A stretch of DNA of 64,000 nt from CAIKNB01 sp964415965. Lineage in GTDB: Bacteria > Patescibacteriota > Patescibacteriia > 2-12-FULL-60-25. The notes under the pieces are model-generated. The model saw only the letters and a list, made by a program, of their open reading frames with translations. It was not told where the DNA came from and ran no database searches. The stretch covers positions 248,001-312,000 of the forward strand of contig CAYQCK010000001.1 in NCBI GenBank assembly GCA_964415965.1, written 5' to 3'. The first letter of the stretch is position 1; every line of letters starts with the position of its first letter. The position numbers were made by a program, and so were the translations under genes. Positions 36,301 through 44,198 of the stretch are shown one piece after another.

Positions 36301-37329
36301 GAAAAATTTAATTTATATTCTACAACTATGAAATTTGCAGCAGTGGTGGGAAATCCACCGTATCAGGTGAACACCGGTACAAACTTTGCTACGCCCGTGT
36401 ACCATCTATTTTTTGAGGCAGCAAAGAGCCTAGAACCGGATTATGTAAGCTTGATTCACCCTGCCCGATTTCTGTTCAATGCTGGAGCTACGCCCAAGGA
36501 GTGGAATAAAAAAATGCTCAATGATCCACATTTAAGCGTACCGCTCTACGAACCCGACTCGCAAAAGTTATTTCCTGGGGTTGATATTATGGGTGGTATT
36601 TGCGTCACTCTATGGGATAAGTATAAAATAAATGGAGGACTAGGTGGTAATTTTGTTGCGCATATTGAGCTTGATGGAGTGCTCAAGAAAGTTAAAATCG
36701 GAGGGTTTGACAAATTGGTAAGCACTGCGGGAGGAAGTCCGACAATACGCTATAAAGATAAGTTTGGTCGACAAAGAAGCTACTTTAGAACAAGTGCATT
36801 CTTTGATATGCCAGAATTTTTTTCAAGCGAAAAAAACGCTATGCGTCAGATTAAAATAATTGGACTTCAAAAAGGTAATAAACGTACTGAGAGGTACGTG
36901 GACGGTGCTATCTTAAAAGATCTCAATATACATAAATGGAAAGTGTTCGTACCGGAGTCAAATGGTAGTGGTGCAATCGGTGAAGTTGAATCCACTCCTT
37001 TGATTGGCGAACCTTTAATCGGTGGCCCAATGGTAGGATGTACAGAATCTTTTGTTCAAGTTGGGCCATTTTCATCTAGAGGTGAGGCTGAAAATTGCAT
37101 GAAATTCATAAAGTCTAAATTCTGTCGAACGCTTCTTGGAACACTTAAAATTACTCAACACAATCCCAAAAGTGTTTGGAGAAACGTCCCAGTGCAAGAT
37201 TTTACAAATAAATCTGATATTGATTGGTCGAAATCAACTGCCGACATTGATAAACAACTGTATAAGAAATACGGCCTTGATAAACAGGAAATCGACTTTA
37301 TCGAAACGCACGTGAAGCCCATGGCTTAG
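33334..37329 (+). CDS. GIY-YIG-like / DEAH helicase / Eco57I-like methyltransferase fusion
   Basis: 1331 residues. The N-terminus GIIYIYSVPDKSHKGRLKIGSA (24-45) resembles GIY-YIG nucleases of the T5orf172 type. The SF2 helicase follows: KMRFGKTSA Walker A with Lys189, DEAH at 297-300, a SGTPF motif and a QTAFRCQTP motif VI-like segment. After a charged coiled coil (about 690-740) comes an N6-adenine methyltransferase-like part. It has LTPWTVVN, a degenerate motif I (LEINSKSGLY) and NPPY at 1007-1010, then a target-recognition-like tail. The layout is like single-chain translocating restriction enzymes. The partner gene follows one base later. Confidence 0.75.
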   Translation: MSTFTENKVSTDAAASIKDTFSSGIIYIYSVPDKSHKGRLKIGSATINNPNPTQEDIDLAAHERVKQQTKTADIPFVLEHAELAVADDGGFFSDHQVHDVLMRSGFERKSENVRNVHSEWFEVSLEVATNAIKAVKAGRHALTTKEKTSVHNAQFQFRPNQRDAINKTTSAIKKNRKHFLWNAKMRFGKTSAAMQVAKENGMSKVLIVTHRPSVSVDWSDDFNKVFAGTKYEYSSKTKGEKISTLLKTKKPFIYFASLQDLRLSKRVVEDESAGSHAKGFDKNDEVFDTTWDMLIVDEAHEGTQSSLGDATFAKIQANFKLQLSGTPFNILHKHEEEDIYTWDYVMEQEEKIHWDERNPGAPNPYAELPALSIFTYDIDTFKSHIGSLGETFHDSLDGAFKFHEFFRVHKDAEGIDTAEFVHEKMVIKFLDLLVDDSLHTKFPYATEEYRSYNKHSLWLLPNRVKVIEAMEKLLKDHPIFGKFGLVNISGNNRDDEEDRDAKDRVTKTIQDNEYTITLTGQRLTTGASIPDWTAVFMMSDTSSATTYLQTAFRCQTPAKIKGKLKTQGYVFDFAPDRTLKLIAEAIELNHKSGKTNSPEQKDAMGQFLNFCPILAAKGGTMKPYDVGAMLEQLKKAIIERVSRNGFDDPKLYNDELLQLDELDIAKFDDLRAIVGKSTNERISEIKINELGMDDLKAKQAEEAERKQGLRKELSEEEKEALRLLKEARKQKQSAISILRGVSIRMPMLVYGANVSIHDDITLHKFIELVDEESWQEFMPVGLTKDKFKQFTKYYDEEVFRGVARSIRAKAFDCDNLMPTERVQAIAEIFSTFKNPDKETVLTPWTVVNKHLTLVFGGHDFSSGAIDKTGKPEWISKDVDTSVWTKDDTKILEINSKSGLYPLLAAYNVYSRKLIKKKKPEEKIFKQVWNEVLENNIYVLCKSPMARSITLRTIAGYSGAKTNIVYVNDLVRKLKQDDEFKDYKLAAELREKFNLYSTTMKFAAVVGNPPYQVNTGTNFATPVYHLFFEAAKSLEPDYVSLIHPARFLFNAGATPKEWNKKMLNDPHLSVPLYEPDSQKLFPGVDIMGGICVTLWDKYKINGGLGGNFVAHIELDGVLKKVKIGGFDKLVSTAGGSPTIRYKDKFGRQRSYFRTSAFFDMPEFFSSEKNAMRQIKIIGLQKGNKRTERYVDGAILKDLNIHKWKVFVPESNGSGAIGEVESTPLIGEPLIGGPMVGCTESFVQVGPFSSRGEAENCMKFIKSKFCRTLLGTLKITQHNPKSVWRNVPVQDFTNKSDIDWSKSTADIDKQLYKKYGLDKQEIDFIETHVKPMA

Positions 37330-37330
37330 T

Positions 37331-38254
37331 ATGGTTGTGAGAGAGAGTGAGATTGATATTCTAGAGAGTGTCCTTCGAAAAAAAGGCACTTTACTTGATA
37401 TCCTGCTCTTTGATCGAACAACTAAAAAGAACATTATCTGGGCAACTGATTCGTATGGAATGCTTGGTAAGGATTTTGTATCAAAAAACCTAATACAGCC
37501 TGATTTGGTGACTGGTAAATATCGACTACTTATACAGCCGCGTGCCGCCAAAAGCAAAGAGGAACAGCAACGGCGCACGAAAGACAGGGCGGAGGTCTTT
37601 ACCCCACTCAAAGCCGTTGACCAGATAAATAAAGGGGTGGAAAATCAACAACCAAATAAGGACAATTGGCGGGACTACATACACGAACTCAAGCTTGAAA
37701 TAACTTGTGGGGAGGCACCGTTTATTGCAAGTCGTTATAACCCTACAGCGCATGGCGTACTTATCAAACTAGATAGCCGTGTCGGTTTTTTGGATCGAAA
37801 GCTAAAATTAGTATCTAGGTATTGCCTGGAGAAGGATGAGTGGTTGTATTGGGCGAAAGAGGCTTTTAAAGCCAGCTATGGTTATGAGTGGCAGGGTGAT
37901 AACGTGCTACTCGCACGTGAGAATCTACTTTACACATTGATTGATTACTACGAGGCAAAATTTAAGCATCCACCGACACTCAGAATCCAAGAAGAATTTG
38001 CTGAAATTATCAGCTGGAACATTTTTCAAATGGACGGTTTGAGATATGTGGTACCGATGAGCTGTCATCATGAGAGCAGGGTTATCCCTGGCGAATTAAC
38101 ACTCTTCGGAGAAACGCCGGACACAATCGAGAAACATGAATGTGAAGGGTGTAAATTCGGTAGACCAAATAAACACAATGGAAGGTATGCCAAAATAATG
38201 GATTGGAATAAGAATAAAACCATCAAGTTCATTGATTTAATTAAACCGCAATAA
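37331..38254 (+). CDS. Methyltransferase-subunit-like partner of the restriction fusion
   Basis: 307 residues. The AEVFTPLKAVDQIN segment (about 85-100) resembles the VFTP start of N6-adenine methyltransferases. LEITCGEAPFIASRYNP resembles a motif I replaced by TCGEAPF. A C-terminal Cys/His group (CHH ... CEGCKFG) may bind zinc. No NPPY-like motif is evident, so it may be a regulatory or specificity partner. One base after the large gene, so obligately co-transcribed. Confidence 0.6.
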   Translation: MVVRESEIDILESVLRKKGTLLDILLFDRTTKKNIIWATDSYGMLGKDFVSKNLIQPDLVTGKYRLLIQPRAAKSKEEQQRRTKDRAEVFTPLKAVDQINKGVENQQPNKDNWRDYIHELKLEITCGEAPFIASRYNPTAHGVLIKLDSRVGFLDRKLKLVSRYCLEKDEWLYWAKEAFKASYGYEWQGDNVLLARENLLYTLIDYYEAKFKHPPTLRIQEEFAEIISWNIFQMDGLRYVVPMSCHHESRVIPGELTLFGETPDTIEKHECEGCKFGRPNKHNGRYAKIMDWNKNKTIKFIDLIKPQ

Positions 38255-38263
38255 AAAATTTTT

Positions 38264-40039
38264 ATGATTAATAACGCAAATAAGCACACAATTTCAGACA
38301 TCTTTTCCATTGATGCGCATGTTAAATATACAATTCCTCGTTTTCAACGCGAATACACCTGGTCAAAAGAGAATTGGGACGAGCTTATCAATGATATTGA
38401 AGAGAGCGAAGGCGGTCATTTTATTGGTTCAATAATTTGCGTGAATAAAGGAAGCGATACCTTACGGCCAGTATTGGAGCTGATTGATGGACAGCAGCGT
38501 TTAACCACCATTTCGTTATTGTATTGTGCAATCTATAAGACGCTTAAGGAACTCAAGATGGCGGATGACGAAGATACGACAATTGAGTTAGGTAATCTTA
38601 AGCATCGATTGGTACAACGCCACGGAGAGCGCGAACCGAAGTTGGAATTATCGATGCAGAACCACAACATTGATGATTACAGGAGTGTTCTTGGGGAGCT
38701 GGATCTCCTCCCCTATGTAGAGGTTAGGAACCGTGGTAATCGTAGGATTGTTAAATGCTACCGTCATTTTGTGACTAAGCTGGAAGGGGTTAAGAAAGAA
38801 GATCTTGATAGGCTTTTGGATAAACTTAATAGCACGATGTTGGTTAAAATCGAGGTAAGCTCCCATTCGGATGCATTTATGCTTTTTGAGAGCTTGAATA
38901 ACCGGGGAGTGCCATTATCCGCGATTGATTTGATAAAAAATAAACTCCTTGCAGAGATTGAGGCGAGACAGATTGAATCAATTGACGATGCATTTACAAA
39001 ATGGAATGTTATTGTCGCAAATCTTGAAGACTATCCAGTTCAAGAAAGGTTCCTAAGACAGTATTACAACGCGTTTAAAATATACCCGGATGTTAGAGTG
39101 GATGGCGCGGCAAGAGCCACGCGTTCCAATCTAATCAAAATTTACGAGACTCTTATTGAGAGAGATACTGGTAAGATATTTTCAGAGTTGTTATCCAAAT
39201 CTAAAATCTACCGTAAACTCACCTCCCCACTTGATGCAGACGATCCGGGTTACGATTACCTTAAAAAAGAGTTAATTGATCTGATCAATGTTCAGGCGGC
39301 ACCGGCATATCTGCTTCTACTGTACGTATTTTCACTCCCTGAAAAGAAAGAACCTAATTTCTACAAAAACTTACTGCAATTGCTCGTAAAATATTTTATC
39401 AGAAGAAATATTACCGACTTCCCGAATACAAGAAATCTGGATCAGATTTTTATGAATCTGATTGATTTACTCGAATCGAATCCAGAAAAGAGGAGTATTG
39501 AAGAAATTACAGCTTACTTAACATCCCCGGAACGATGCTCTTCCAAGGAGCTGTTCGAGACCAAACTGAACGGCGACTTATATGAATTGAATGTAGACGC
39601 TACACGTTTCCTGTTGAGTAAAATCGAAGAATCAAAGCACACCTTAGAGAATCCTATTGATTTTTGGAAACGCGACAGAAGCGATAAGTTAATTTGGACA
39701 ATTGAGCACATTTTCCCCGAAGGGAAAAATATACCCGAGTCTTGGGTGAATATGATTGCCGACGGGGATGAGGCGCTAGCCATGAAGATTCAAGGTGAGT
39801 GGGTTCATAAATTGGGTAATCTGACTTTAACGGGCTATAACCAATCCCTTTCCAACTTTGATTTTGAGAAAAAGAGAGATCGGACGGACGCTTCGGGAAA
39901 TTTTATAGGGTATAAAAATGGATTGTTCTTAAATGCAGGACTGAAAGATAGAAGCAATTGGAATAAGGAAGATATCGTCAGTAGAAATGCTGATTTGGTG
40001 CGTTTTGCATTGGATATTTTTGCATTACCAACCAAATGA
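38264..40039 (+). CDS. GmrSD-like (DUF262/DUF1524) type IV restriction protein
   Basis: 591 residues. The N-terminal DUF262 domain has IPRFQREYTWSKENW (24-38) and LIDGQQRLTT (about 74-84), a ParB/DGQQR-type nucleotide-binding motif. The C-terminal DUF1524 HNH-like domain has TIEHIFPEG (about 479-487) and HKLGNLTLTGYNQSLSN with conserved His/Asn. In the GmrSD family this pair cleaves DNA with modified bases such as glucosylated hydroxymethylcytosine; the target here is unknown. Stop overlaps the next start. Confidence 0.85.
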   Translation: MINNANKHTISDIFSIDAHVKYTIPRFQREYTWSKENWDELINDIEESEGGHFIGSIICVNKGSDTLRPVLELIDGQQRLTTISLLYCAIYKTLKELKMADDEDTTIELGNLKHRLVQRHGEREPKLELSMQNHNIDDYRSVLGELDLLPYVEVRNRGNRRIVKCYRHFVTKLEGVKKEDLDRLLDKLNSTMLVKIEVSSHSDAFMLFESLNNRGVPLSAIDLIKNKLLAEIEARQIESIDDAFTKWNVIVANLEDYPVQERFLRQYYNAFKIYPDVRVDGAARATRSNLIKIYETLIERDTGKIFSELLSKSKIYRKLTSPLDADDPGYDYLKKELIDLINVQAAPAYLLLLYVFSLPEKKEPNFYKNLLQLLVKYFIRRNITDFPNTRNLDQIFMNLIDLLESNPEKRSIEEITAYLTSPERCSSKELFETKLNGDLYELNVDATRFLLSKIEESKHTLENPIDFWKRDRSDKLIWTIEHIFPEGKNIPESWVNMIADGDEALAMKIQGEWVHKLGNLTLTGYNQSLSNFDFEKKRDRTDASGNFIGYKNGLFLNAGLKDRSNWNKEDIVSRNADLVRFALDIFALPTK

Positions 40040-40722
40040 AAAACAACTCTGGTCTATGGGTATTGCACCCTAGTGGACTTTACAACTTCGTCGGTTGTCC
40101 TGCTTGCTTTTGGGTAGAGCAGCATGTCGGCAGGGCTCCGATGTTGCCTTTGAGGCTGAATGACGCTATGGATGCCAAATTAAAGAGCCGTTATGACCTG
40201 TTTAGGAAAAAAGGCATAATGCCCCCAGAGGTCTCCCATCTTAAAGGACTGAAGCTTTATCCAGATTTAGCGCAATTGGATATTTGGCGCGAGAGTAAGA
40301 CGGAGCTTAAGTATGTTAATGATCGGGTTGGTTACGAACTTGCGGGCAAAATCGATGAATTATTCATCAATCGGAAGGGAGAGCTGGTAATTGCAGATTA
40401 CAAATCTTCCGGCGATGAGCCAAAACCAGAAAAGCTCAATTACTATTCGTTGCAGTTACATGCTTATGCGTTTCTTTTTCAAAAGAAGGGTTATAAAGTT
40501 TCAAATGTGGCATATCTATTAAATTATTATCCAAAAAATCGCACCAATCCATCAAAATCGGTAGAGTTGGCGTGCAAGGTCATTAAAGCCAAATTGGATA
40601 TTCCATCATTTGAAAAAACGCTGAGGAAAATCGTTAAATTCCTCAATGATGACTATCCAAATGCAAACCATGAATGCAGAACGTGTCTTTATCAGATAAA
40701 ACTTAAGGATATGGTTAGGTGA
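40036..40722 (+). CDS. Cas4/RecB-like PD-(D/E)XK nuclease with Cys cluster
   Basis: 228 residues. GKIDELFINRKGELVIADYKSS gives Asp107 ... Asp121-x-Lys123, followed by YSLQLHAYAF with the Gln-x-x-x-Tyr element of RecB/Cas4 nucleases. Cys21/Cys24 near the start and Cys near the end (HECRTC) match the four-Cys iron-sulfur cluster of that family. No CRISPR locus is nearby, so it is a stand-alone member. ATGA overlap with the GmrSD-like gene indicates joint expression. Confidence 0.8.
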   Translation: MKNNSGLWVLHPSGLYNFVGCPACFWVEQHVGRAPMLPLRLNDAMDAKLKSRYDLFRKKGIMPPEVSHLKGLKLYPDLAQLDIWRESKTELKYVNDRVGYELAGKIDELFINRKGELVIADYKSSGDEPKPEKLNYYSLQLHAYAFLFQKKGYKVSNVAYLLNYYPKNRTNPSKSVELACKVIKAKLDIPSFEKTLRKIVKFLNDDYPNANHECRTCLYQIKLKDMVR

Positions 40723-40738
40723 AATAGGATTATATTTT

Positions 40739-41236
40739 ATGAAAACTGATCAAGTATTTTTTTCTAGACAATTAATCAAGGGCCGCATAGCTGAAATCAT
40801 TTTTGAACAAATGTTGCGTGATGCAGGTATATACACGGTGCTATCTTTTGGTTACGAGAACATACTTCCTGAATTGATGCGCAGACAAAACGAGATTAAG
40901 GCCAAGCAGACCATGGAGATAATTCGCAGAGCGCCAGATTTTGCCGTTATCAATAACGAAACTCATGATGTTCAATTGATTGAGGTGAAATTCATGCGCG
41001 AACTGTCTTCTCATTGGGTAATGAAGGACGCGGAACGCATGATCGAGTCTTGGAAACCTTCGTATCTATTTATAGCCACCCCTGAAGGCTTCTTCTTAGA
41101 TAAGGTGCTCGATATTGTAAAAAATAAAGGCGAAATTCGACCGCTTGCTTTATCTAATATCACTGAAGACCTACAAAAAAGATACGTCGGGCTGCTTAAT
41201 GAATTTTTGAGCGAGTCCCATGGATTAGTGGATTGA
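40739..41236 (+). CDS. Small PD-(D/E)XK-like nuclease
   Basis: 165 residues. KGRIAEIIFEQML (Glu19), RAPDFAV (Asp67) and QLIEVKF (Glu82-x-Lys84) form the full PD-(D/E)XK core. The remainder is alpha/beta with SYLFIATPEGFF. It follows the Cas4-like gene by 16 bp and ends the plus-strand defence run, before a structured noncoding region. It resembles small restriction or Holliday-junction-type folds; the exact family is not clear. Confidence 0.65.
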   Translation: MKTDQVFFSRQLIKGRIAEIIFEQMLRDAGIYTVLSFGYENILPELMRRQNEIKAKQTMEIIRRAPDFAVINNETHDVQLIEVKFMRELSSHWVMKDAERMIESWKPSYLFIATPEGFFLDKVLDIVKNKGEIRPLALSNITEDLQKRYVGLLNEFLSESHGLVD

Positions 41237-41269
41237 CGAGTTGTACTAAAAATGCTAACTTGAATATGT

Positions 41270-41440
41270 AAGCACCTTAGATTGAACCACTGCAGCCCGC
41301 AGTCCAACGGGCCGCGCGTACCCTTTTAAGGCGACCAGGGAAATCTGCTGGGAGCCACATGGTACGCGTCGACTGATCGCCTGAGGCGGTTGGGAGATTT
41401 CATTGAGCTTAAGCTCGATAAAGTCTCTCAGCCGCTTTTT
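41270..41440 (+). ncRNA. Candidate structured RNA with long G-U-rich terminal hairpin
   Basis: The 262-bp gap ends in a 25-bp hairpin (41386-41410 with 41411-41435) followed by TTTTT. Of five imperfect positions four become G-U pairs only if transcribed on the plus strand; one is C-A. Upstream are a 5-bp hairpin (289-293/299-303 of 41 kb), an 8-bp stem 41315-41322/41361-41368, and a possible pseudoknot 41330-41338/41373-41381. No promoter identified with certainty. It may be a small RNA or an elaborate terminator. Confidence 0.4.
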
Positions 41441-41498
41441 CGTTTCTCGGTCGATAGAAGCGGAAACGGCCAAACTAAAGAATTAACCCGCTAAATAT

Positions 41499-42257
41499 AT
41501 GAATATATACGATTACACTGAAAACTATAATCTTGAATGCCAAAAATGCGGTTGGAAGGGTACCAAGAAGGAAGCGGACAATATCCCTTACGACCAATTT
41601 TTGGACGTCCGCTGTCCTCGAGTCGAATGCGACGCACCTATTTTGAAGATACCTTATCCGACAGTTGAGGAAACGCGACTGGCGGCCGAAGCGGGTAACG
41701 AGTGGGCAAAGATCGATAATTACCAGAATCTGCTGGCCGGACAGTTCAACAGGGATTGGGACAGGGCGTTGAACCTCGTTAAAGCCAAAATTCAGGGCTC
41801 ACGGAAGGGTTTGCCCAGCATTCCGGCCTACGAGCACTCTATCCGCGTTGGGGAGCTTATAAGGGACATGAAAGGCTCTACGTCGGATACCGCTCTGGCC
41901 GCTTTGCTGCACGACATCGTGGAAGATGGAGGCGTCAGCCTTAGTGAGCTTAAGACTCTGGGTTATTCCGACGAAACCGTCCGGCTAGTCGACCTCTGTA
42001 CTCACGATATCAGCATAAAGGATTCAGACGTCCGATGGGTCTGCATGGTGGCTAGGCTGGCTAAGGCCAATGATCCAGATGCTTGGGCCATCAAGTTGGC
42101 CGATATCTATGACAACCTCAAGGAGAGCACGGCCCTGGAGCCTGAAAGGAGAATGTTTATGCGGCAGGTTAAGGCTCCCCTGATGCTGAAATTATCAAAA
42201 GATGTATTGGGAGAAACAGGTGTCTGGTCTTTGACTAATAGGGCACGGGAGAGTTAG
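41499..42257 (+). CDS. Zinc-ribbon plus HD-domain protein
   Basis: 252 residues. An N-terminal zinc ribbon (CQKCGW ... CPRVEC, residues 14-44) precedes an HD phosphohydrolase-like domain with YEHSIRV (His113), LLHDIVED (His138-Asp139) and KLADIYDNLKE. This resembles the (p)ppGpp-hydrolase/RelA-SpoT-type HD domain. It may degrade a nucleotide signal. GC content is higher than that of the neighbouring defence genes. Position in the accessory part of the island suggests a defence or stress role, by inference only. Confidence 0.7.
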   Translation: MNIYDYTENYNLECQKCGWKGTKKEADNIPYDQFLDVRCPRVECDAPILKIPYPTVEETRLAAEAGNEWAKIDNYQNLLAGQFNRDWDRALNLVKAKIQGSRKGLPSIPAYEHSIRVGELIRDMKGSTSDTALAALLHDIVEDGGVSLSELKTLGYSDETVRLVDLCTHDISIKDSDVRWVCMVARLAKANDPDAWAIKLADIYDNLKESTALEPERRMFMRQVKAPLMLKLSKDVLGETGVWSLTNRARES

Positions 42258-42272
42258 ATAACGGTAATTCGT

Positions 42273-43517
42273 ATGCTATATACAAAGGAGATTGAAAGCA
42301 TCACCTATCAAGACGTGATTGATTTTTGTAACCAGGATAATCCTGAGGGGATGATGCTTGATTACAAAGGGATATTACCGGCTGGAGAGAAGCTAGCAAG
42401 AACAATTTCAGCTTTCGCAAATACTTTTGGCGGTCTAATCATAGTCGGAGTCGAAGACGAAGATGATCGCCCACGCCGCCCTTGCGAAGGGATTCCTTTC
42501 CGTGAAGGGTTAAAAGGCCAGGTAGAAAACATCATCATTGATAATATTAATCCTGTTGTGTTCGTGGAAACAAAAGTGTGCCTAAATCAAGAAAATAATA
42601 AATGTTTTATAGTTATCCGAATCCCGCAAAGCAACCTTACGCCACATGCTGTAATGGATAGCCGTGGAATATACGTAAGGACAGGTCAAAGGGGTAAATT
42701 GGAGGAGATAGTACACCCCGATCAAATAAAATGGTTATTTGATAAGCGAGAGAAGTCAATTAAATTGAGAGAGCAGATCCTTCACAAGGCTAATGAAAGA
42801 TTTGTAAATTTTCTATCTTGGATTAAAGAAAAACCATCAAGCTATCCTGGTGTATTACAGATTTCGGTACTCCCAATTTACCCAAAAGGGACTTTGGTCG
42901 AGAACAAAATATTCGAGGGTACATTTTTGAATGACATTTTAGTCCACAACGTGCGTCAAGCTGATTTTCCTGATTTGAGAGATAAACGAAAATATATTCA
43001 GGACGGAATATTACTTTATACCTATGATGAACAGGCTAGATCCTTCGAATATATTCAACTGGGTGCTCACGGTGAGTATTTACTAAAAACCGATATTGTA
43101 AATTTCGAACTTGACCCAACGGATGGAACAAAAGGGAATAATACCTTATATTTTTATCGTTTGTTGTTTTGGTTGGATGCCCTGTTGGCATCATCATTAA
43201 AATTTTACAAAAAAATTGGTTATTGGGGCAATCTGTATATTGATGTATCCATTAGTAATCTTAAAGACGTAAAAGTCGATAGACCTGGTAGACGAAGCGA
43301 CTTTTTTAATGAAGAGGACAGATTCCCGCTCTTGCTAGACAATGAGATTAAAATTACAAAAGAAGTCTTAATAAATGAAATCCTGAATAATAGGAAGGAT
43401 TTCATGATTAGATTTGCGAATGAGCTTGCTTGGTCCCTTGATATCAAGGGAATAACATACGAAAGATTAGAGCAGGAACTGGCATCAATTGGATCAATAA
43501 TGATACAGCAGTCTTAA
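42273..43517 (+). CDS. Schlafen AlbA_2 domain protein
   Basis: 414 residues. The N-terminal AlbA_2 (Schlafen-type) domain at about 20-150 shows MLDYKG, ISAFANTFGGLIIVGVEDE and GIYVRTGQRG ... A. The C-terminal 250 residues are alpha/beta and unrecognised. AlbA_2 proteins occur widely in mobile elements and defence islands; some Schlafen domains cut tRNA or rRNA. Convergent with the terS-like gene, overlapping by four bases at the stops. Confidence 0.8.
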   Translation: MLYTKEIESITYQDVIDFCNQDNPEGMMLDYKGILPAGEKLARTISAFANTFGGLIIVGVEDEDDRPRRPCEGIPFREGLKGQVENIIIDNINPVVFVETKVCLNQENNKCFIVIRIPQSNLTPHAVMDSRGIYVRTGQRGKLEEIVHPDQIKWLFDKREKSIKLREQILHKANERFVNFLSWIKEKPSSYPGVLQISVLPIYPKGTLVENKIFEGTFLNDILVHNVRQADFPDLRDKRKYIQDGILLYTYDEQARSFEYIQLGAHGEYLLKTDIVNFELDPTDGTKGNNTLYFYRLLFWLDALLASSLKFYKKIGYWGNLYIDVSISNLKDVKVDRPGRRSDFFNEEDRFPLLLDNEIKITKEVLINEILNNRKDFMIRFANELAWSLDIKGITYERLEQELASIGSIMIQQS

Positions 43518-44008
43518 ATCGCCATATCCCCACCAGGATTCACGATAACAGGCGGCTCCCAGACAGTAATCTCATGGTTCACATCCTCGCTCATGCCTAG
43601 GTTATTCTTGGCGAAGAAAATGGCGAAACGGGAGTTAAAGACATTCAAAAGGGCGCCCTGAATGAGGGTGTCTTTTTGCATTTGCTTGACCGTGCTTAAA
43701 GCACCGAAAAAGCCAGGGCATTCCGATTCGTCTTTGGCCCAAGCATTGAGCGTGTCTACATGGACGCCAATTGAGTTAGCAAATCCCTCAAGCGTCGGGA
43801 ATCGGGTAGCGGCTACGCGCCACCTGCCGGATTTGTCCTCGTAGCTATTCAGTATTCTGCTTGGCTCGAAGTAGTCCATGATGGCATGGTTAAATTCCGG
43901 TTGCCATTTGGTCGGTCTACCGCTCGGCTTTTTTGTACAACTCTTGCCGCCGTCACAGTTATTATGGCCATAGCGGCAGCGTTGTTCTTTACCGTTGAAC
44001 TTTGGCAT
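43514..44008 (-). CDS. Phage terminase small-subunit-like protein
   Basis: 164 residues. Starts with a Cys/His cluster (CRYGHNNCDGGKSC), then GRPTKWQPEF and the HTH segment FPTLEGFANSIGVHVDTLNAWAKD. A helical stretch (TVKQMQKDTLIQGALLNVFNSRFAIFFAKNNLGM) follows. This is the usual composition of DNA-recognition small terminase subunits, which select DNA for packaging. It is the last gene before attR. No large subunit accompanies it, as in phage satellites that redirect helper packaging. A general phage-type HTH regulator is the alternative. Confidence 0.7.
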   Translation of the reverse strand: MPKFNGKEQRCRYGHNNCDGGKSCTKKPSGRPTKWQPEFNHAIMDYFEPSRILNSYEDKSGRWRVAATRFPTLEGFANSIGVHVDTLNAWAKDESECPGFFGALSTVKQMQKDTLIQGALLNVFNSRFAIFFAKNNLGMSEDVNHEITVWEPPVIVNPGGDMAI

Positions 44009-44058
44009 ACGATCTTGGTTAGCGGCGCTCCCCAGCGTTGCTTCGGTTGGTCCTAATT

Positions 44059-44078
44059 AGGTGCCCACCGGGTGCCCA
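44059..44078 (+). promoter_or_regulatory. Candidate integrase arm sites, right end
   Basis: AGGTGCCCA at 44059 and GGGTGCCCA at 44070 start 11 bp apart, the same spacing and orientation as 28983/28994 near attL. They lie 140 bp inside attR, upstream of the terS-like gene. Confidence 0.45.
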
Positions 44079-44198
44079 AGACTTGGTGATTAGTGGTTAT
44101 GATGGTGAAATTGATAAAGGATGGGAATAGCTATTTTCTTGCATATCTTACGACTTTATTGAAGGTTTAGCTGAATTAGAGATTTTTTGCTTTGAGGT

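Noticed and set aside
41255..41473. 72-residue minus-strand frame in the 41.2-41.5 kb gap
   Set aside because: It consists largely of the long hairpin read on the other strand; G-U pairing points to a plus-strand RNA instead.
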